Shown here in pieces: positions 10,050 to 21,118 of a stretch of DNA of 64,000 bases. Both the position numbers and the translations under genes were made by a program. Position 1 is the first letter of the stretch. The number at the start of each line of letters is the position of its first letter. Where the stretch lies: assembly GCF_001540865.1 (NCBI RefSeq), contig NC_033640.1:4752238-4816237 (forward strand). Reading direction: 5' to 3'. Below the pieces are notes generated by a model that made no database searches, had not been told where the DNA came from, and saw only the letters and a list, made by a program, of their open reading frames with translations. Source of the DNA: Ananas comosus. Lineage: Eukaryota > Streptophyta > Magnoliopsida > Poales > Bromeliaceae.

Positions 10050-11471
10050 GTGAGTTCTCTCCACCTTAGCTTGAGTTGGTTAATGTTTGAGTTTAGGGTT
10101 GATCGTAAGGTTCATTTAACCCTTGTTCCTACATCTATAGGGTGTTAGGAGGCTAGAGGACACCTTCGTTGGAGCTTACGAAGGGTTTCGAGATGGTTCG
10201 GTGGGTTTGACCTAGCCTAGCATATGAGAAATTCTCATATCCTATGTTTTATGCTTCGTAAAATAGAAATTCATGCATTTCCATTATTAATGTAATTATT
10301 GTGAATTTTAGGATGCTTAACATGCCTATGTTATATGTGATGAATTTTCGGGCCTCTATGTAGTAGAGAACTAGCATGTAGAACTTGTACATGATTGGCA
10401 TCCTATTGAGATTTAGAATCATAATTCCTATTGTGAAAATGGGCATTACTTTCATGCATTTAAAGCTATTTCTACTTGAGACTTAAAGGATCTTAGTAAG
10501 CCATAAAGAGGCTCGGGGACTTGTACTACTTAAGAATAATTGGGCTAATGTCATTAAGCAGCATTGAGCTCGGGTCATGTATGAACCTAGTGTTAAGGTC
10601 GTTAATGGAATATTGAATAGGTGGTGTGCTTGATCTATAGTAATGCTTAAGTGTCATAAAGAGGCACTAAGCATAGTGAGAGTTGGAACTTCACCTTGAG
10701 ACATAAAACTAGATCGTTGAATGCTAGTGGCTATTACCATGTTAGAGGCATGAGGATTGGGTACTTCAGACGTTGATTACGCTTGCTTGCCATTTGTGCT
10801 CATTCGCACGTGCTTGTGAGGGTCGCTCTCTACAATCCGGCACTCCGGAGTTGGCCTACGCAACTTATGCTCGCTCGTGCGGTATCGAAAAACCTATGGG
10901 GTCGGGAGGGATAGACTCATTCCTAGAGTGAGAATGCTGGAGCTACCACCGACACTTAGGTGGCACAAGCTAGACTACACTATATAGGTCCTAGAACATG
11001 TTGGAAACAATGACATTGAACGGGAAAATGACAATCACTACTAGATAGGCTTAGTAGTTGGATTACTTTGACGTGCTTATAGCATAGTACTGAGACATGT
11101 AGTATATTTGACAGTTTACTTGTTGCATCATAGTATACTTGATTACCATGATAGATCATAATCATCATACATTGATAGAACGGATCATGATATTTACTTA
11201 TTGCCATGTTGAGACATATTGTTTTATGCATTGGACATACTTTACTTCAATAAAGCAAATGTACAACACTTGGACATCATGTTTATTCGCGACATAGTAG
11301 CTTAGCATCTTATTTATGCTTTCATAAATGCAATCTATTTACTATTATTGTTGCTTTTTGGACTTACCCTTTTCTTTTGGGGCCTAGTGGTGCATTGAGC
11401 TGAGGTCAGTAATTGCCCACTGAGAACTATAATTATAGTTCTCACGCCCTCTGTTTTATGTCTTATTTCAG
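10050..11471 (+). other. Predicted leader intron inside the 5' LTR of element A
   Basis: Donor TTTAGAG|GTGAGTTC and acceptor TTATTTCAG|AGCC, 1422 bp apart, are both close to the plant consensus. The same pair occurs at the same place in B, D, E, F, the solo LTR in B and (more diverged) C. Splicing would shorten the leader between the TATA-like site and the gag ATG at 12201. No transcript data are available here. Confidence 0.5.
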
Positions 11472-11859
11472 AGCCTTCCACGCCGGGAGAGGCTAGGGAC
11501 CGCGGAAAGGGTATCGCCTCGAGCTAGCTTGCTATCGAGGGACGCGTTGATAGGTGGCCTACCTCTCGTTGTTTTCTTTTTGGAGAGGTTGAGAGATGTA
11601 TCCTTGTGTAGTGACCACCCTTTTGTGTACCCATTTGTGGAGATGGTTATTGTATAACTTTATGATTCACTTTTATTGTTTCGTATATTTCCTTCCACCT
11701 TGTTATAGATGGTAGATCTACTCTCGCTCTGTTATCTCTAGTTGTAGACTACTTTTGGCTTTATTTTTCCGCTGTTGTTGTAGACGCCTGATATGTGTTG
11801 ACATATGGCGGGTCTGGGCGCGCTACCGGGAGGGCCTCCGTCGGTCCCGGGCCGTGACA

Positions 11860-11880
11860 GATTAGTTTGGTATCAGAGTC
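11860..11880 (+). other. tRNA-Met primer binding site of element A
   Basis: Directly after the LTR, gattagtttggtatcagagt contains TGGTATCAGAG, complementary to the initiator tRNA-Met 3' end. Confidence 0.85.
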
Positions 11881-12200
11881 TAAGGTTGAGTCTTAGTGGA
11901 CCTAACAAATCTTAGGCCGGTTGGACTATAGGATATAGGTTCGTGAGAGACGAGGTCTATTTGACTTGTAAGCGAAAGTATTTCGATTGGGTTTTACGAT
12001 AACTCTAAAAAAGTTGGAGTTGGATCGGAGTGTATGGCTTCTAACTTCGCGGAGGGTCACGTTGGCAGCCGACAACATAACATCGGGAGTTAATTATGGA
12101 TAACACTTCCTTACTTTCGCATGATTTAGGTATTGTTATTTAAGCGGGGATTCGGCAGTGTGTGTTTACTAACTTACGCTTTTGTGATGTTGTAGTGACG

Positions 12201-13627
12201 ATGCCGATCACACGCTCTCAATCTGCGGGAGCGGATAATGCGGCACTTATCGAGAAGGCTGAGACCTCCGCTACCTCCGGACCTGGCGAGGTCCGTGAGT
12301 TGAGGGGCCAGCTGGTAGCCCTCACTGATATGGTGACACGACAGGCGGATACGGCGCTTCGAGAGGAGGCGCGAATGAAGCGCCTAGAGGACCTTCTGCT
12401 GCAGCAGGCGGCTGTCAGGGAGACTCAAGTCCCTACACCACCCGCACCAGTAGAGGTGGTCACGCCTAGGGTGTCGTCCCCTACACTCGACACCTCTCGG
12501 ACGGCACCGGCGGCAGCACCTCAGGAGGAGGACGTTGCTGCACCACCGGCTCGAGTGCCTGTAGCGAGGGCAGTTTTTCCCGTGATGGTTGAGGGAGCAG
12601 AGCGTGATCGACTTATGGAGCGTCTCAGTGAGTTCAGGAGATGCAGTCCGCGGACCTTCGACGGGTAGAACGTGGACCATTGGATAGTAGAGAAATGGCT
12701 GATGCATATGGAGAAGCTGTTTCGGGACACCTTTGTCGAGGAGAGGGATCGAGTGTGGCTCGCCACACATCATTTGGATGGCGAGGCCTACAGATGGTGG
12801 TTGGATATCCAGGACAACCCCAGCACGGATCTGACGGCGATTACTTGGAGGAGGTTCAAGGAGCTCCTACTGGAGCATTACTTCCCTGGCAGTGTCAAGA
12901 GGAAGATGGAGCAGGATTTGCGCAATCTGCGCCAGGGGGACAGGACGGTGGCCGAGTATGAGAGAAAGTTCTCTCGGCTTCTTCATTGTGTGCCCTTCGT
13001 TGTTCGGGACGAGGACAAGGGCCGCATCTTCGAGCGAGGACTGCGGCCTTCGATCTTTCGGTTTGTTCAGTCTTCCAACCTCCAAACCTACCGGGAGGTT
13101 GTGAACCGCGCGCTCATTGTGGAGAGTGGAGCAGCGGATCTGCAGGAGCGGCGAGAGGCCCTGGATAAGGGCAAAGGCAAGAGGCCCGCGGCCCGCGGCT
13201 GAGGGTGCGAGCCAGGCGTACTCAGGGAGGCCGCCGAGACATCCAAGACACCGGAGCCAGTTGCGAGGGCGTGGCCACTCTACTCAGCGAGGAGGACCTG
13301 ATCGACGCCAGGCTCCGCGCTGCGTGATCTGCGGTGGTCCCCATTTCCCACGGCAGTGTTTACGCAGTCGGGGCAGGTGCTACTTGTGTGGCCAGGAGGA
13401 CCACTTCCAGTCGGACTGCCCGAGGGGTCCAGCACCACGCCATCTTCGGCATCTGCAGCAGCTTTACTGGGTCCCAGCCAAGGGACACTTTCTGCGCATC
13501 ACCAGGCTAGACGGCCGCCAGTTCAGCGACAGGCGGAGGGGTCATGACAGGCCCCAAGCGGGCGTATGTACGCGGCCCAGACTGAGGAGGCGGCAGCAAC
13601 CGAGAATGTGGTTGCAGGTATCATTTT
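12201..13627 (+). pseudogene. gag of element A, broken
   Basis: The start MPITRSQSAGAD at 12201 is shared with elements B and D. A 13-residue in-frame extension upstream is not conserved, so this ATG is preferred. The protein has a helical N-terminus and a Pro/Ala-rich linker. The capsid-like domain carries MERLSEFRRCSPRTFDG, then EKWLMHMEKLFRDTFVEERD and YRWWLDIQDNPSTDLTAITW. A basic Arg/Ser-rich tail leads to the knuckle CYLCGQEDHFQSDC at 13378-13419, where the Gly before the His is replaced by Asp. A stop at 12666-12668 cuts the protein after FDG. A 7-bp duplication (ggcccgc) near 13190 shifts the frame. Element B interrupts it at 13628. Confidence 0.88.
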
Positions 13628-13782
13628 TGTAGCACATTGGACCTGTGCAAATTGCGAGGTTCGAATGATTGGAAGTGTTTCGAGCTTTTCGACACTTGGT
13701 GGAGGGTCGTAGAATGTTTTCCGACCTAAAAAGTTCGAAAATCTGAGTTCTGGACGAGTCCTGAGAGTTTTTACTCTCGGGC

Positions 13783-14004
13783 ACCGGTCCCTGGCTGGGA
13801 GAGACCGGTCCCCCATGAGCAGTATTGCGGCAGGGCTTGAGGCAACCTGTCCCCGGCTGGGAGAGACCGATTCGCGAACGCGTGTTTTGCGTGAAGGGTC
13901 CGAGAGACCGGTCCCTTGCGGGTGAGACCGGTCCCGTAGCGCGTCCACGCGGGGAGAGACCGGTTCCCAAACGTTGAAATTTTGGGGCAGGCTGAGACAC
14001 CGGT
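13783..14004. promoter_or_regulatory. ACCGGT array in 5' LTR of element B
   Basis: Perfect ACCGGT cores lie at 13783, 13804, 13907, 13927, 13959 and 13999, mostly within the longer phrase GAGACCGGTCCC. Degenerate copies remain (gagaccgattcg at 13863). The array sits about 100 bp upstream of cctatatgg. The 3' LTR of the same element has nine intact cores (24298-24560). Confidence 0.6.
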
Positions 14005-14541
14005 CCCATGTCGGGGAGAACGGTCGCTCAGTCCGAAAACTGCCCAGTCTGGGCTTTGCACAGGTTGCAAAGTTGAGGGACTTAGTTGGATTTTGTTACA
14101 CTAGAGGGCCTATATGGCCACTTCTCCTTCTCTTCTCCCTCATTCCACCATCCCACTTGTTCCTAGAGAGAGAAGTAGAAGAAGGAGAGGAAGAAGAAGA
14201 AGAAGAAGAGAGCTTGTTGGAGGCTTGGAACTTCGCCCACACCCCCTCTTCTTCCTTTTGGTGGCTTGGACCTTGGATTTGAAGCTTGCGAGGAGGGAGA
14301 TCTCCACACTTGGAGGACTTTGGATCTTGTTTGATGCTTCTAAAAGGTTAGTAGCTCATTCTCTCCATCTAGATTGGAGTTTTGTTGCTCTATGGTAGAT
14401 GAAACCCTAGAATGGAAAATCTAGGGTTTATTTGGGGCTTTTTGATTTAGGCCTTTTTGAGCTAATCTAATTGGATTAGAACCTTGGTTTAGGTTGCTTC
14501 AGTTCTCTTTTGGAGCTTGAGAGAGATTTTATACTCCCTAG

Positions 14542-15960
14542 GTGAGTTTTGCCCCTTTTGCTTGCGGAGGTTAATGTTTGAGTCTAAAGTTGTTCGTAAC
14601 GTTTGTTTATCTCTTCACTCCTTACCTTTAGAATACTTTGAGACTTGTGGACAACTCTGTTCGGCGAAATGAAGGGTTTCGAGACAGTTCGGTGGGTTTG
14701 ACCTAGCCTGGCATATGAGAAATTCTCATATCCTATGTTTTATGCTTCGTAGAGTAAAATTCATGCATTTCCATGATAAATGTAATTATTGTCAATTTTA
14801 GGATGCTTAACATGCCTATGTTATGTGTAAGAAATTTCGGACCTCTATATAGTAGAGAGCTAGCATGTGGGACTTGTATATGATTTGCATTCTATTGAGA
14901 CTTGGAATCATAATTCCTATTGTGAAAATGAATATTACTTTCATGCATTTAAAGCTATTCCTACTTGGGACTTAAAGGATCTTAGTAAGCCATAAAGAGG
15001 CTCGGAGACTTGTATTACTTGTGAATAATTGGGCTAATGTCATAAAGGGACATTGAGCTCAGGTTAAATGAGAACCTAGTACTAATGTCATGAATGGAAC
15101 ATAGACTATGAAATGTGTTAACTTATAACAAGCTTAAGTATCATAAAGAGGCACTAAGTATAGTGAGTGTTGGAACACCACTTTAAGACATTGAACCAGA
15201 GCTTTGAGATGCTAATGACTTTTACCATGTTAGAGACATGATGATTGGACGTTTAAGATGTTGACTATGCTTGTTTGCCATTTGTGCTCATTCGCATATG
15301 CTTGTGAGGGTCGCTCCCTACAAGCCGGCACTCCGGAGTTGGCCTACGCGACTTATGTTCGCTCGTGCGGTATCGAGAAACCTACGGGGTCGGGAGGGAT
15401 AGACTCATTCCTAGAGTGGGAATGCTGGAGCTACCACCGACACTTAGGTGGCACAAGCTGGACTACACTATGTAGGTCCTAGAACATGTTGGAAACAATG
15501 ACATTGGATCGGGAAATGACTATTACTACTAGATAGGCTTAGTAGTTCGATTATCTTGACATGCCTATAGCATAGTGTTGGGACTTGTAGTATACATGAG
15601 TCTTATTCGTTGCATCATAGTATACTTTGCTGCCATGATAGAGCATATTCATCATACATTGATATAGTGGATCATGATACCTACTTGCTTGTTATGTTCG
15701 GACATACTAGTCATGCTTGGACATACTTCATTTTGATAAAATAGATGTACAACACATTTGACATCATGTTTATTTGCGACATAGTAGTTTAGCATTTTAA
15801 TCATGCTTCCATAAATGCAATCCATTTATTATTATTGTTGCTTTTTGGACTTATCCTTTTCTTTTGGGGCCTAGTGGTGTATTGAGCTGAGGTCAGCAAT
15901 TGCCCACTGGGAACTATAAAATATAGTTCTCACTCCCTCTTTTTCTTGATGTTATTTTAG
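14542..15960 (+). other. Predicted leader intron inside the 5' LTR of element B
   Basis: CTAG|GTGAGTTTTG to GTTATTTTAG|AGCC, 1419 bp. The equivalent in the 3' LTR is 25092-26512 (1421 bp, acceptor TTATTTCAG). Both contain the hairpins listed for element A. Confidence 0.5.
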
Positions 15961-16345
15961 AGCCTTCCACGCCGGGAGAGGCTAAGGACCGCGGAAAGGG
16001 TATCGTTTCGAGTTAGCTTGGCTTCGAGGGACGCGTTGATAGGTGTTCTACTTCTCGTTGTTTTCTTTTTGGAGAGGTTGAGAGCTGTACCAGTGTAATA
16101 AAGACCACCCATTTGGTGTACTTTTTTGGAGTTGGTTATTATATAACTTTATGTTTTCTCCTTATTACTTAGATGTTCCGTCTACTTTTATCATAGATTA
16201 TAGTTGTGTACTTTCTCTAATATTCCTAGTTATAGATCATCTTTTGCTTTATTTCCGCTGTTGTTGTAGACGCCTTATATGTGTAGACATATAGCGGGTC
16301 TGGGCGCGCTACTGGGAGGGCCTCTGCCGGTCCCCGGGCGTGACA

Positions 16346-16366
16346 GATTAGTTTTGTATCAGAGCC
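16346..16366 (+). other. tRNA-Met primer binding site of element B
   Basis: gattagttttgtatcagagcc follows the LTR directly. One base differs from the usual TGGTATCAGAGCC (G to T). Confidence 0.8.
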
Positions 16367-16750
16367 TAGGGTTGAGTCTTAGTGGACCTAGCAAACATTA
16401 GGCCGGTTGAACTATAGGATATAGGCTCGTGAGAGACGAGGTCTATTCGACTTGTAAGCGAAAGTATCGTGATTGGGTATCTTGATAACTCTAAAAAGTT
16501 GGAGTTGAATCGAAGTGTATGGCTTCTAACTTCGCGGAGGGTTACGTTGGCGGCCGACAACGTAAAATCGGGAGTTAGTAGTGAAGGACACTTCCCTACT
16601 TTCGCAAGATTTGGGGTTGGTTACTCTGAGCGGGGATCCGATAGCGCGGGTTACTAACTTGCGCTTTTATGATTTGTAGTGACGATGCCGGTTACACTCT
16701 CCCAATCTGCCGGAGCGGACGATGCTGCACACCTCAAGGAGGTCGAAACC

Positions 16751-19377
16751 TGTCACGCCCAGGTACCAGCGGAAGCATATCCGGTACGTGCACAGACCCG
16801 CCATACACCTGCAGTATGTAAGGCGTCTACGAGAAACAAGTCGATAGGAAGAACATAGAAAAATCTTATCCTGATATCAGAGCAAAATATATTATAAGTC
16901 CATAATTATCAACAAAGGAATAAAGAGTAACCAATCCAAAAATTCCACATCATAGAGAAGAAGTATAAAACTATAAAATCTGGATCCGAAACTCATATAC
17001 ATCATAGGGTATACAAAACATCTGTACAATGGTAATCTCTCTATACACTGGACATCACCCTCGGCCGTAGCCCGAGTAACAAGGTGATCGACTAGCACGC
17101 TCCTAGCAATGTCTAGCTAGACGCGACTTCCTTGCCTCGATCCCTAGCCTCTCCTGTAGATGGCTCTGTAAAAACAACCATAAAAAGGGCGTGAGAACTA
17201 TTAACAATAGTTCCCAGTGGGTAAACCGCCAGCCTCGGCGAATTACATCACTAGGCTCACGATGTACTAAGTGAAAGTAAAAGCGATAATTGCATGATAT
17301 ATATATGCAATGCTAACAGGTAATAGGCATGTAATTAACATGTAATCATGATTTCTGCAGTAATGAATCAACTGAAAAATAGAAGCATAGCAACTACTAT
17401 AAACATGAACATTAACATGGATGTGTAAGTAAATCCTATACACCATAACTGATGAGCATTCATTACTGTCCTTTGTCATTTAGTACTTTCATTTCATTCA
17501 TAAGGACCTACTCAAGGTAGTCCAGCTTGCGCCATGCCTAATGGCCCCGTGATAGTATACACTTCCCACGGCAATCCACTTCGGCACCCAATCCCACACG
17601 GGCGAGCAACTGTCGCGTAGGCCAACTCCGGAGTGCCGGCTTGTAGGGAGCGACCCTCACAAGTATGTGCGAATGAGCACAATGGCAAGCAAGCATAATC
17701 CTAAGTCCAACATGTCTCAATCCTCACGATTTTACTTGTAATGTTCTCACTCTCGATCCTTTGATCGGAATTTCAATATAACGAATATTAATAATAGCTA
17801 GTATCCACTAGATTAATAAACATGTGAGAGTAATGCTAATTTACATATGGCACTATCATTATAGTCACAAAGTATGTTATTGTTCTATACTTTATAATCA
17901 ATAAAGTCATAAGAATGTCATAGTTCTCTAGTTTCTAGGAACATGGTAACTTGTCCATTGGTCATTCAACTGAATTAAACATGAACATAAAGACTTTGTA
18001 TGCATGAATGTTCTCTACTTCATAGAGATCTCAATTCAATTATGTATCGACTCTAAAGTATAGTGACTAGTCCCCAGTCCTATATCAACCACGAAAGCAC
18101 ACAACTATACCGATTCTACAGTGACATATAGAACATAGGGGAGCTTCACTTGCTCTGGTTAGGTCAAACCCACCTATCACTAGGCTCAGTCCAGCCCAAA
18201 GAAGTCTCGAAATTCAGCTCAATCAAGCCTTAGCCCTGCTGAAAATAATGCATCAAAATCGTATCAAACATATATCCGAAATGTCTAATTTCGGTACACT
18301 TGCACTTAATACGAAGTAGTAACTTAAATCCCTGTTTTGGGCCAACTTAATACCTCAAGTTAGCCTCTAATTGCTCTCCAATGCCAACTGAAGGTGATCC
18401 CAAGGTCGGTAGCACTCTTGCTCCGAATAAACACTAAACGGCATCAATATGCTTGCATATAAGCTATTATAGTCGAATTCTTACTAAATCAGTTTTAGAA
18501 CTGAAATTCCTACTTACCTCAGGTTACAACACCTTCTAAACCAGTCCCCAAGGTCACAAAATAAGCTCAATTTAATTCGGAAACCTGCTGCGAAGAAACA
18601 ATCTCAAACTGCGTCAAGTTACTCGATTAAATCACGTAGAGTGCCGAAATAGCTTAATAAATCATAATTTATCTTTAACCAGCTTTAAAGCAACCTTTCC
18701 TTGGATTAAAGTGAGTAAATCATAGCTAGATATCTCCTATCTAGCTGCTGGGATCCTACTCCAACTCAGCTGGAGCAACAAAATCGAAACGGCTCAAAAT
18801 CCGACATTAGTACACAAACTAGGAAGGATTTGAGCTAAATACCTTTCTAAAGCTGCAATTCGGCTTCCCCTGTGATAAAATCACAGAAAACTCAGTAGAA
18901 ATCTTCCTCCCCACAATTTAAAAGCTTCTTTTGCATCTTCCATCCAGCGAGAACCGAGCGCGGCACGAAATCAGCGCGAAACGACGAATTCCACGTAGAG
19001 AGAGAAAAACCCTAGAGAAAGAAAAAGGGAGAAGGTGGGAGAAGCTTTCTCTGAACTCCAGCAAGCTTATATGAACATCAGGGGTCGAGCTGGGAGCTTG
19101 TAGATAAGCTTGGGTAGAGAAATGACCAAATTCTTCCTACTGCCACGCAGCTGCTGCCACTGCTGCTTGCTGTACCGGTACAGCATAATGCCTGTACCGG
19201 TACACAATGCAAAAATGGCCCAATTCGCAGGAGCAATGCACTTTCTTGTCTCCGACAATCCGATCACTCTCAAACTTATTCATAAACATCTTTAAACCCT
19301 TTAGAACATGTAGGAAGGTTCCGCATATCATTCCACACACTTGAACTCCGCAAATTGCAAAAGTTGAGTGTATTACA
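16751..19377 (-). mobile_element. Antisense solo LTR inserted in gag of element B (2627 bp)
   Basis: On the plus strand it runs TGTCACGCCC...GTATTACA and is flanked on both sides by aaacc (16746-16750 and 19378-19382), a perfect 5-bp target duplication. It contains no coding sequence, only LTR landmarks in minus orientation: two GTACCGGTAC palindromes (19172, 19194), donor GAG|GTAAGT (18517), the ACTCCGGAGT island (about 17623), hairpin GAACTATTAACAATAGTTC (17195-17213) and acceptor TTTACAG|AGCC (17166). It belongs to a family related to but distinct from A and B. It is a solo LTR left by recombination between the LTRs of a full element. Confidence 0.9.
17166..18517 (-). other. Predicted leader intron inside the solo LTR
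   Basis: Minus-strand donor CCTGAG|GTAAGTAGG and acceptor TTTTTACAG|AGCC, 1352 bp apart. It occupies the same relative place as in A and B, although the sequence between is strongly diverged. Confidence 0.45.
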
Positions 19378-20506
19378 AAACCTCCGCGACTTCCGGATCT
19401 AGTGAGGTCCGCGACTTGAGGTCCTAGCTTGCGGCCCTCACTAACCTTGTAGCACAGCAGGCGGCGGCCGCTCAACGACAGGAAGAGATGGCACAGCGGC
19501 AGGAGGTGCGGATGAAGCACCTGGAGGATCTCTCGCTACAGCAGGCAGCAGCGTCCGGGGAGACTCAGGTTCCCACACCTCCAGCACCTGTAGTGGACGT
19601 CGCGCTGAGGGCACAATCCCCCGCGCCCAGTTCTTCGCGTGCTGCACCAGCAACCACACCTCAGGAGGAAGTTGTCGCAGCACCACCGGTTCAGATACCT
19701 GCGGCGAGGGCAGCATTCCCTGTGATGGCCGAGGGAGCCGAGCGGGATCGGTTCATGGATCGTCTCAGCGAGTTCAGGAGGTGCAGTCCGAGGACCTTTG
19801 ACGGCGAGAAGGTCGACCACTGGATTGTTGAGAAGTGGTTGATGCATATGGAGAAACTTTTTCGAGAAACCTTTGTTGAGGAAAGGGATAGAGTTTGGCT
19901 CGCCACACATCACTTGGATGGCGAGGCTTATCGTTGGTGGTTGGATATCCAGGACAACCCCAACACTGATTTGGCAGCAATTTCTTGGGCGAGGTTCAAG
20001 GAGATTCTTCTGGCGCACTACTTCTCTACCAGCGTCAAGAGGAAGATGGAGCAGGACCTGCGCAGCTTGCGCCAGGAGGAGCGGACAGTGGCCGAGTACG
20101 AGAGAGAGTTTTCTCAGCTACTTCATTGTGTACCCTTCGTAGTGCGGGACGACGAGGACAAGGCCCGCATTTTTGAGCGTGGATTGTGGCCTTCGATCTT
20201 TCGGTTGGTGCAGTCCTCCAAACCTACCGGGAGTTTGTGAACCGTGCACTCATTGTGGAGGCTGGAGCGACAGACTTTCAGGAGCGTCGCGAAGGCTTGG
20301 AGAAGGGGAAAGGCAAGAGGCCTGCGGCTGAGGGTGCGAGCCAAACGCACTCACGTAGGCCGCCGAGGCATCCCAGGAGCCGGAGCCAGTCGCGAGGACG
20401 TGGTTCGTCTACTCAGCGAGGAGGACCCGATCGTCGCCAGGCACCGCGCTGCGTGATCTGTGGTGGTCCTCACTACCCATGGTAGTGTTCACGCAGTCGT
20501 GGTAGG

Positions 20507-21117
20507 TGCTATCTGTGTGGCCAGGAGGGCCACTTCCAGTCGGACTGTCCGAGGGGTCCGTCGCCAGCGCCATCTTCGACATCTGCACCAGCTTCACCAG
20601 GTCCCAGCCAGGGGACACCTTCTGCACACCAGCAGGCCGGGCGGCCACCTGTGCAACTGCAGTTGGAGGGGTCACGGCAACCCCCGAGCGGGCGCTTGTA
20701 CGCGGCCCAGACTGAGGAGGCGGCAGTAGCCGAGAATGTGGTCGCAGGTATTATTTTACTTTATGGTATTCGAGTACAAGCATTATTTGATACCGATGCA
20801 TTGCATTCATTCATAGACCGGCTCTTTGCCGAGTTGCATGGCATCCCACTGACATCTTTGTTGCATCCGGGACGAGTCATAGTACCTGATCACTCTTTGG
20901 ATATTCGAGAGTTTTACCCCCGTTGCCCTGTTCGGGTTGGAGACTCGGTCATGCCCGTGGACTTGCTAGCTTTGCATAAACTCGGAGAGTTTGATGTTGT
21001 TTTGGGCATGGATTGGTTGACGAAGTACTACGCCACTATCGATTGTAAGAATCGAACTGTGACGTTTAGAGAGCCGGGGCAGGCGGAGGTTGTGTACCGA
21101 GTGTGTCGACGCCCCTA
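20507..21117 (+). pseudogene. Zinc knuckle-protease region of element B
   Basis: After the CCHC knuckle the frame runs through a Pro/Ser-rich linker into the aspartic protease. The active-site motif is FDTDALHSF at 20786-20812, whereas A and D have FDTGASHSF, so the essential Gly of DTG is lost. The protease would cleave the Gag-Pol polyprotein. A deletion of about 120 bp after GQAEVVYR (relative to element A) shifts the frame and ends the ORF at 21118. Confidence 0.85.
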
Positions 21118-21118
21118 G

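Larger units (their letters stand above)
9181..11859 (+). repeat. 5' LTR of element A (2679 bp)
   Basis: It runs from TGTAAAGCAC to ...CCGTGACA. Internal order: a GTACCGGTAC palindrome cluster (9377-9534), a TATA-like ctatatta (9592-9599), splice-donor-like GAG|GTGAGT (10049/10050), a hairpin ATATGAGAAATTCTCATAT (10222-10240) and a GC island with ACTCCGGAGT near 10844. After these come a hairpin GAACTATAATTATAGTTC (11424-11441), an acceptor ATTTCAG|AG (11471/11472), and a GC-rich terminal block. The five bases before it are tgcac. The matching target duplication cannot be checked because the 3' LTR is truncated. Confidence 0.9.
13628..16345 (+). repeat. 5' LTR of element B (2718 bp)
   Basis: It starts TGTAGCACATTGG and ends GGGCGTGACA. 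It holds six ACCGGT cores (13783-14004), a TATA-like cctatatgg (14108-14116) and a donor CTAG|GTGAGT (14541/14542). Further along are a hairpin near 14712-14731, the ACTCCGGAGT island near 15330, a hairpin GAACTATAAAATATAGTTC (15911-15929) and an acceptor TTATTTTAG|AGCC (15960/15961). Outside the ACCGGT module it is homologous to the element A LTR. Confidence 0.92.
16685..20487 (+). pseudogene. gag of element B, interrupted by an antisense solo LTR
   Basis: The start ATG is at 16685 (MPVTLSQSAGADDA). The gene reads 22 codons to 16750, is interrupted by the solo LTR, and resumes at 19383 after the duplicated aaacc. The capsid-like domain contains MDRLSEFRRCSPRTFDGEKV and VEKWLMHMEKLFRETFVEER. 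A short deletion near 20218 (after VQSS) shifts the frame, and the reading continues with QTYREFVNRALIVEAGATD and the Arg/Ser-rich tail. A stop at 20483-20485 (TGG-TAG context) precedes the zinc knuckle CYLCGQEGHFQSDC (20507-20548), which joins the protease frame. Confidence 0.88.

Noticed and set aside
13783..14004. CRISPR-like or satellite array
   Set aside because: Spacing of the ACCGGT cores is irregular, intervening sequence is not of constant length, and the setting is a plant LTR. A clustered regulatory motif fits better.
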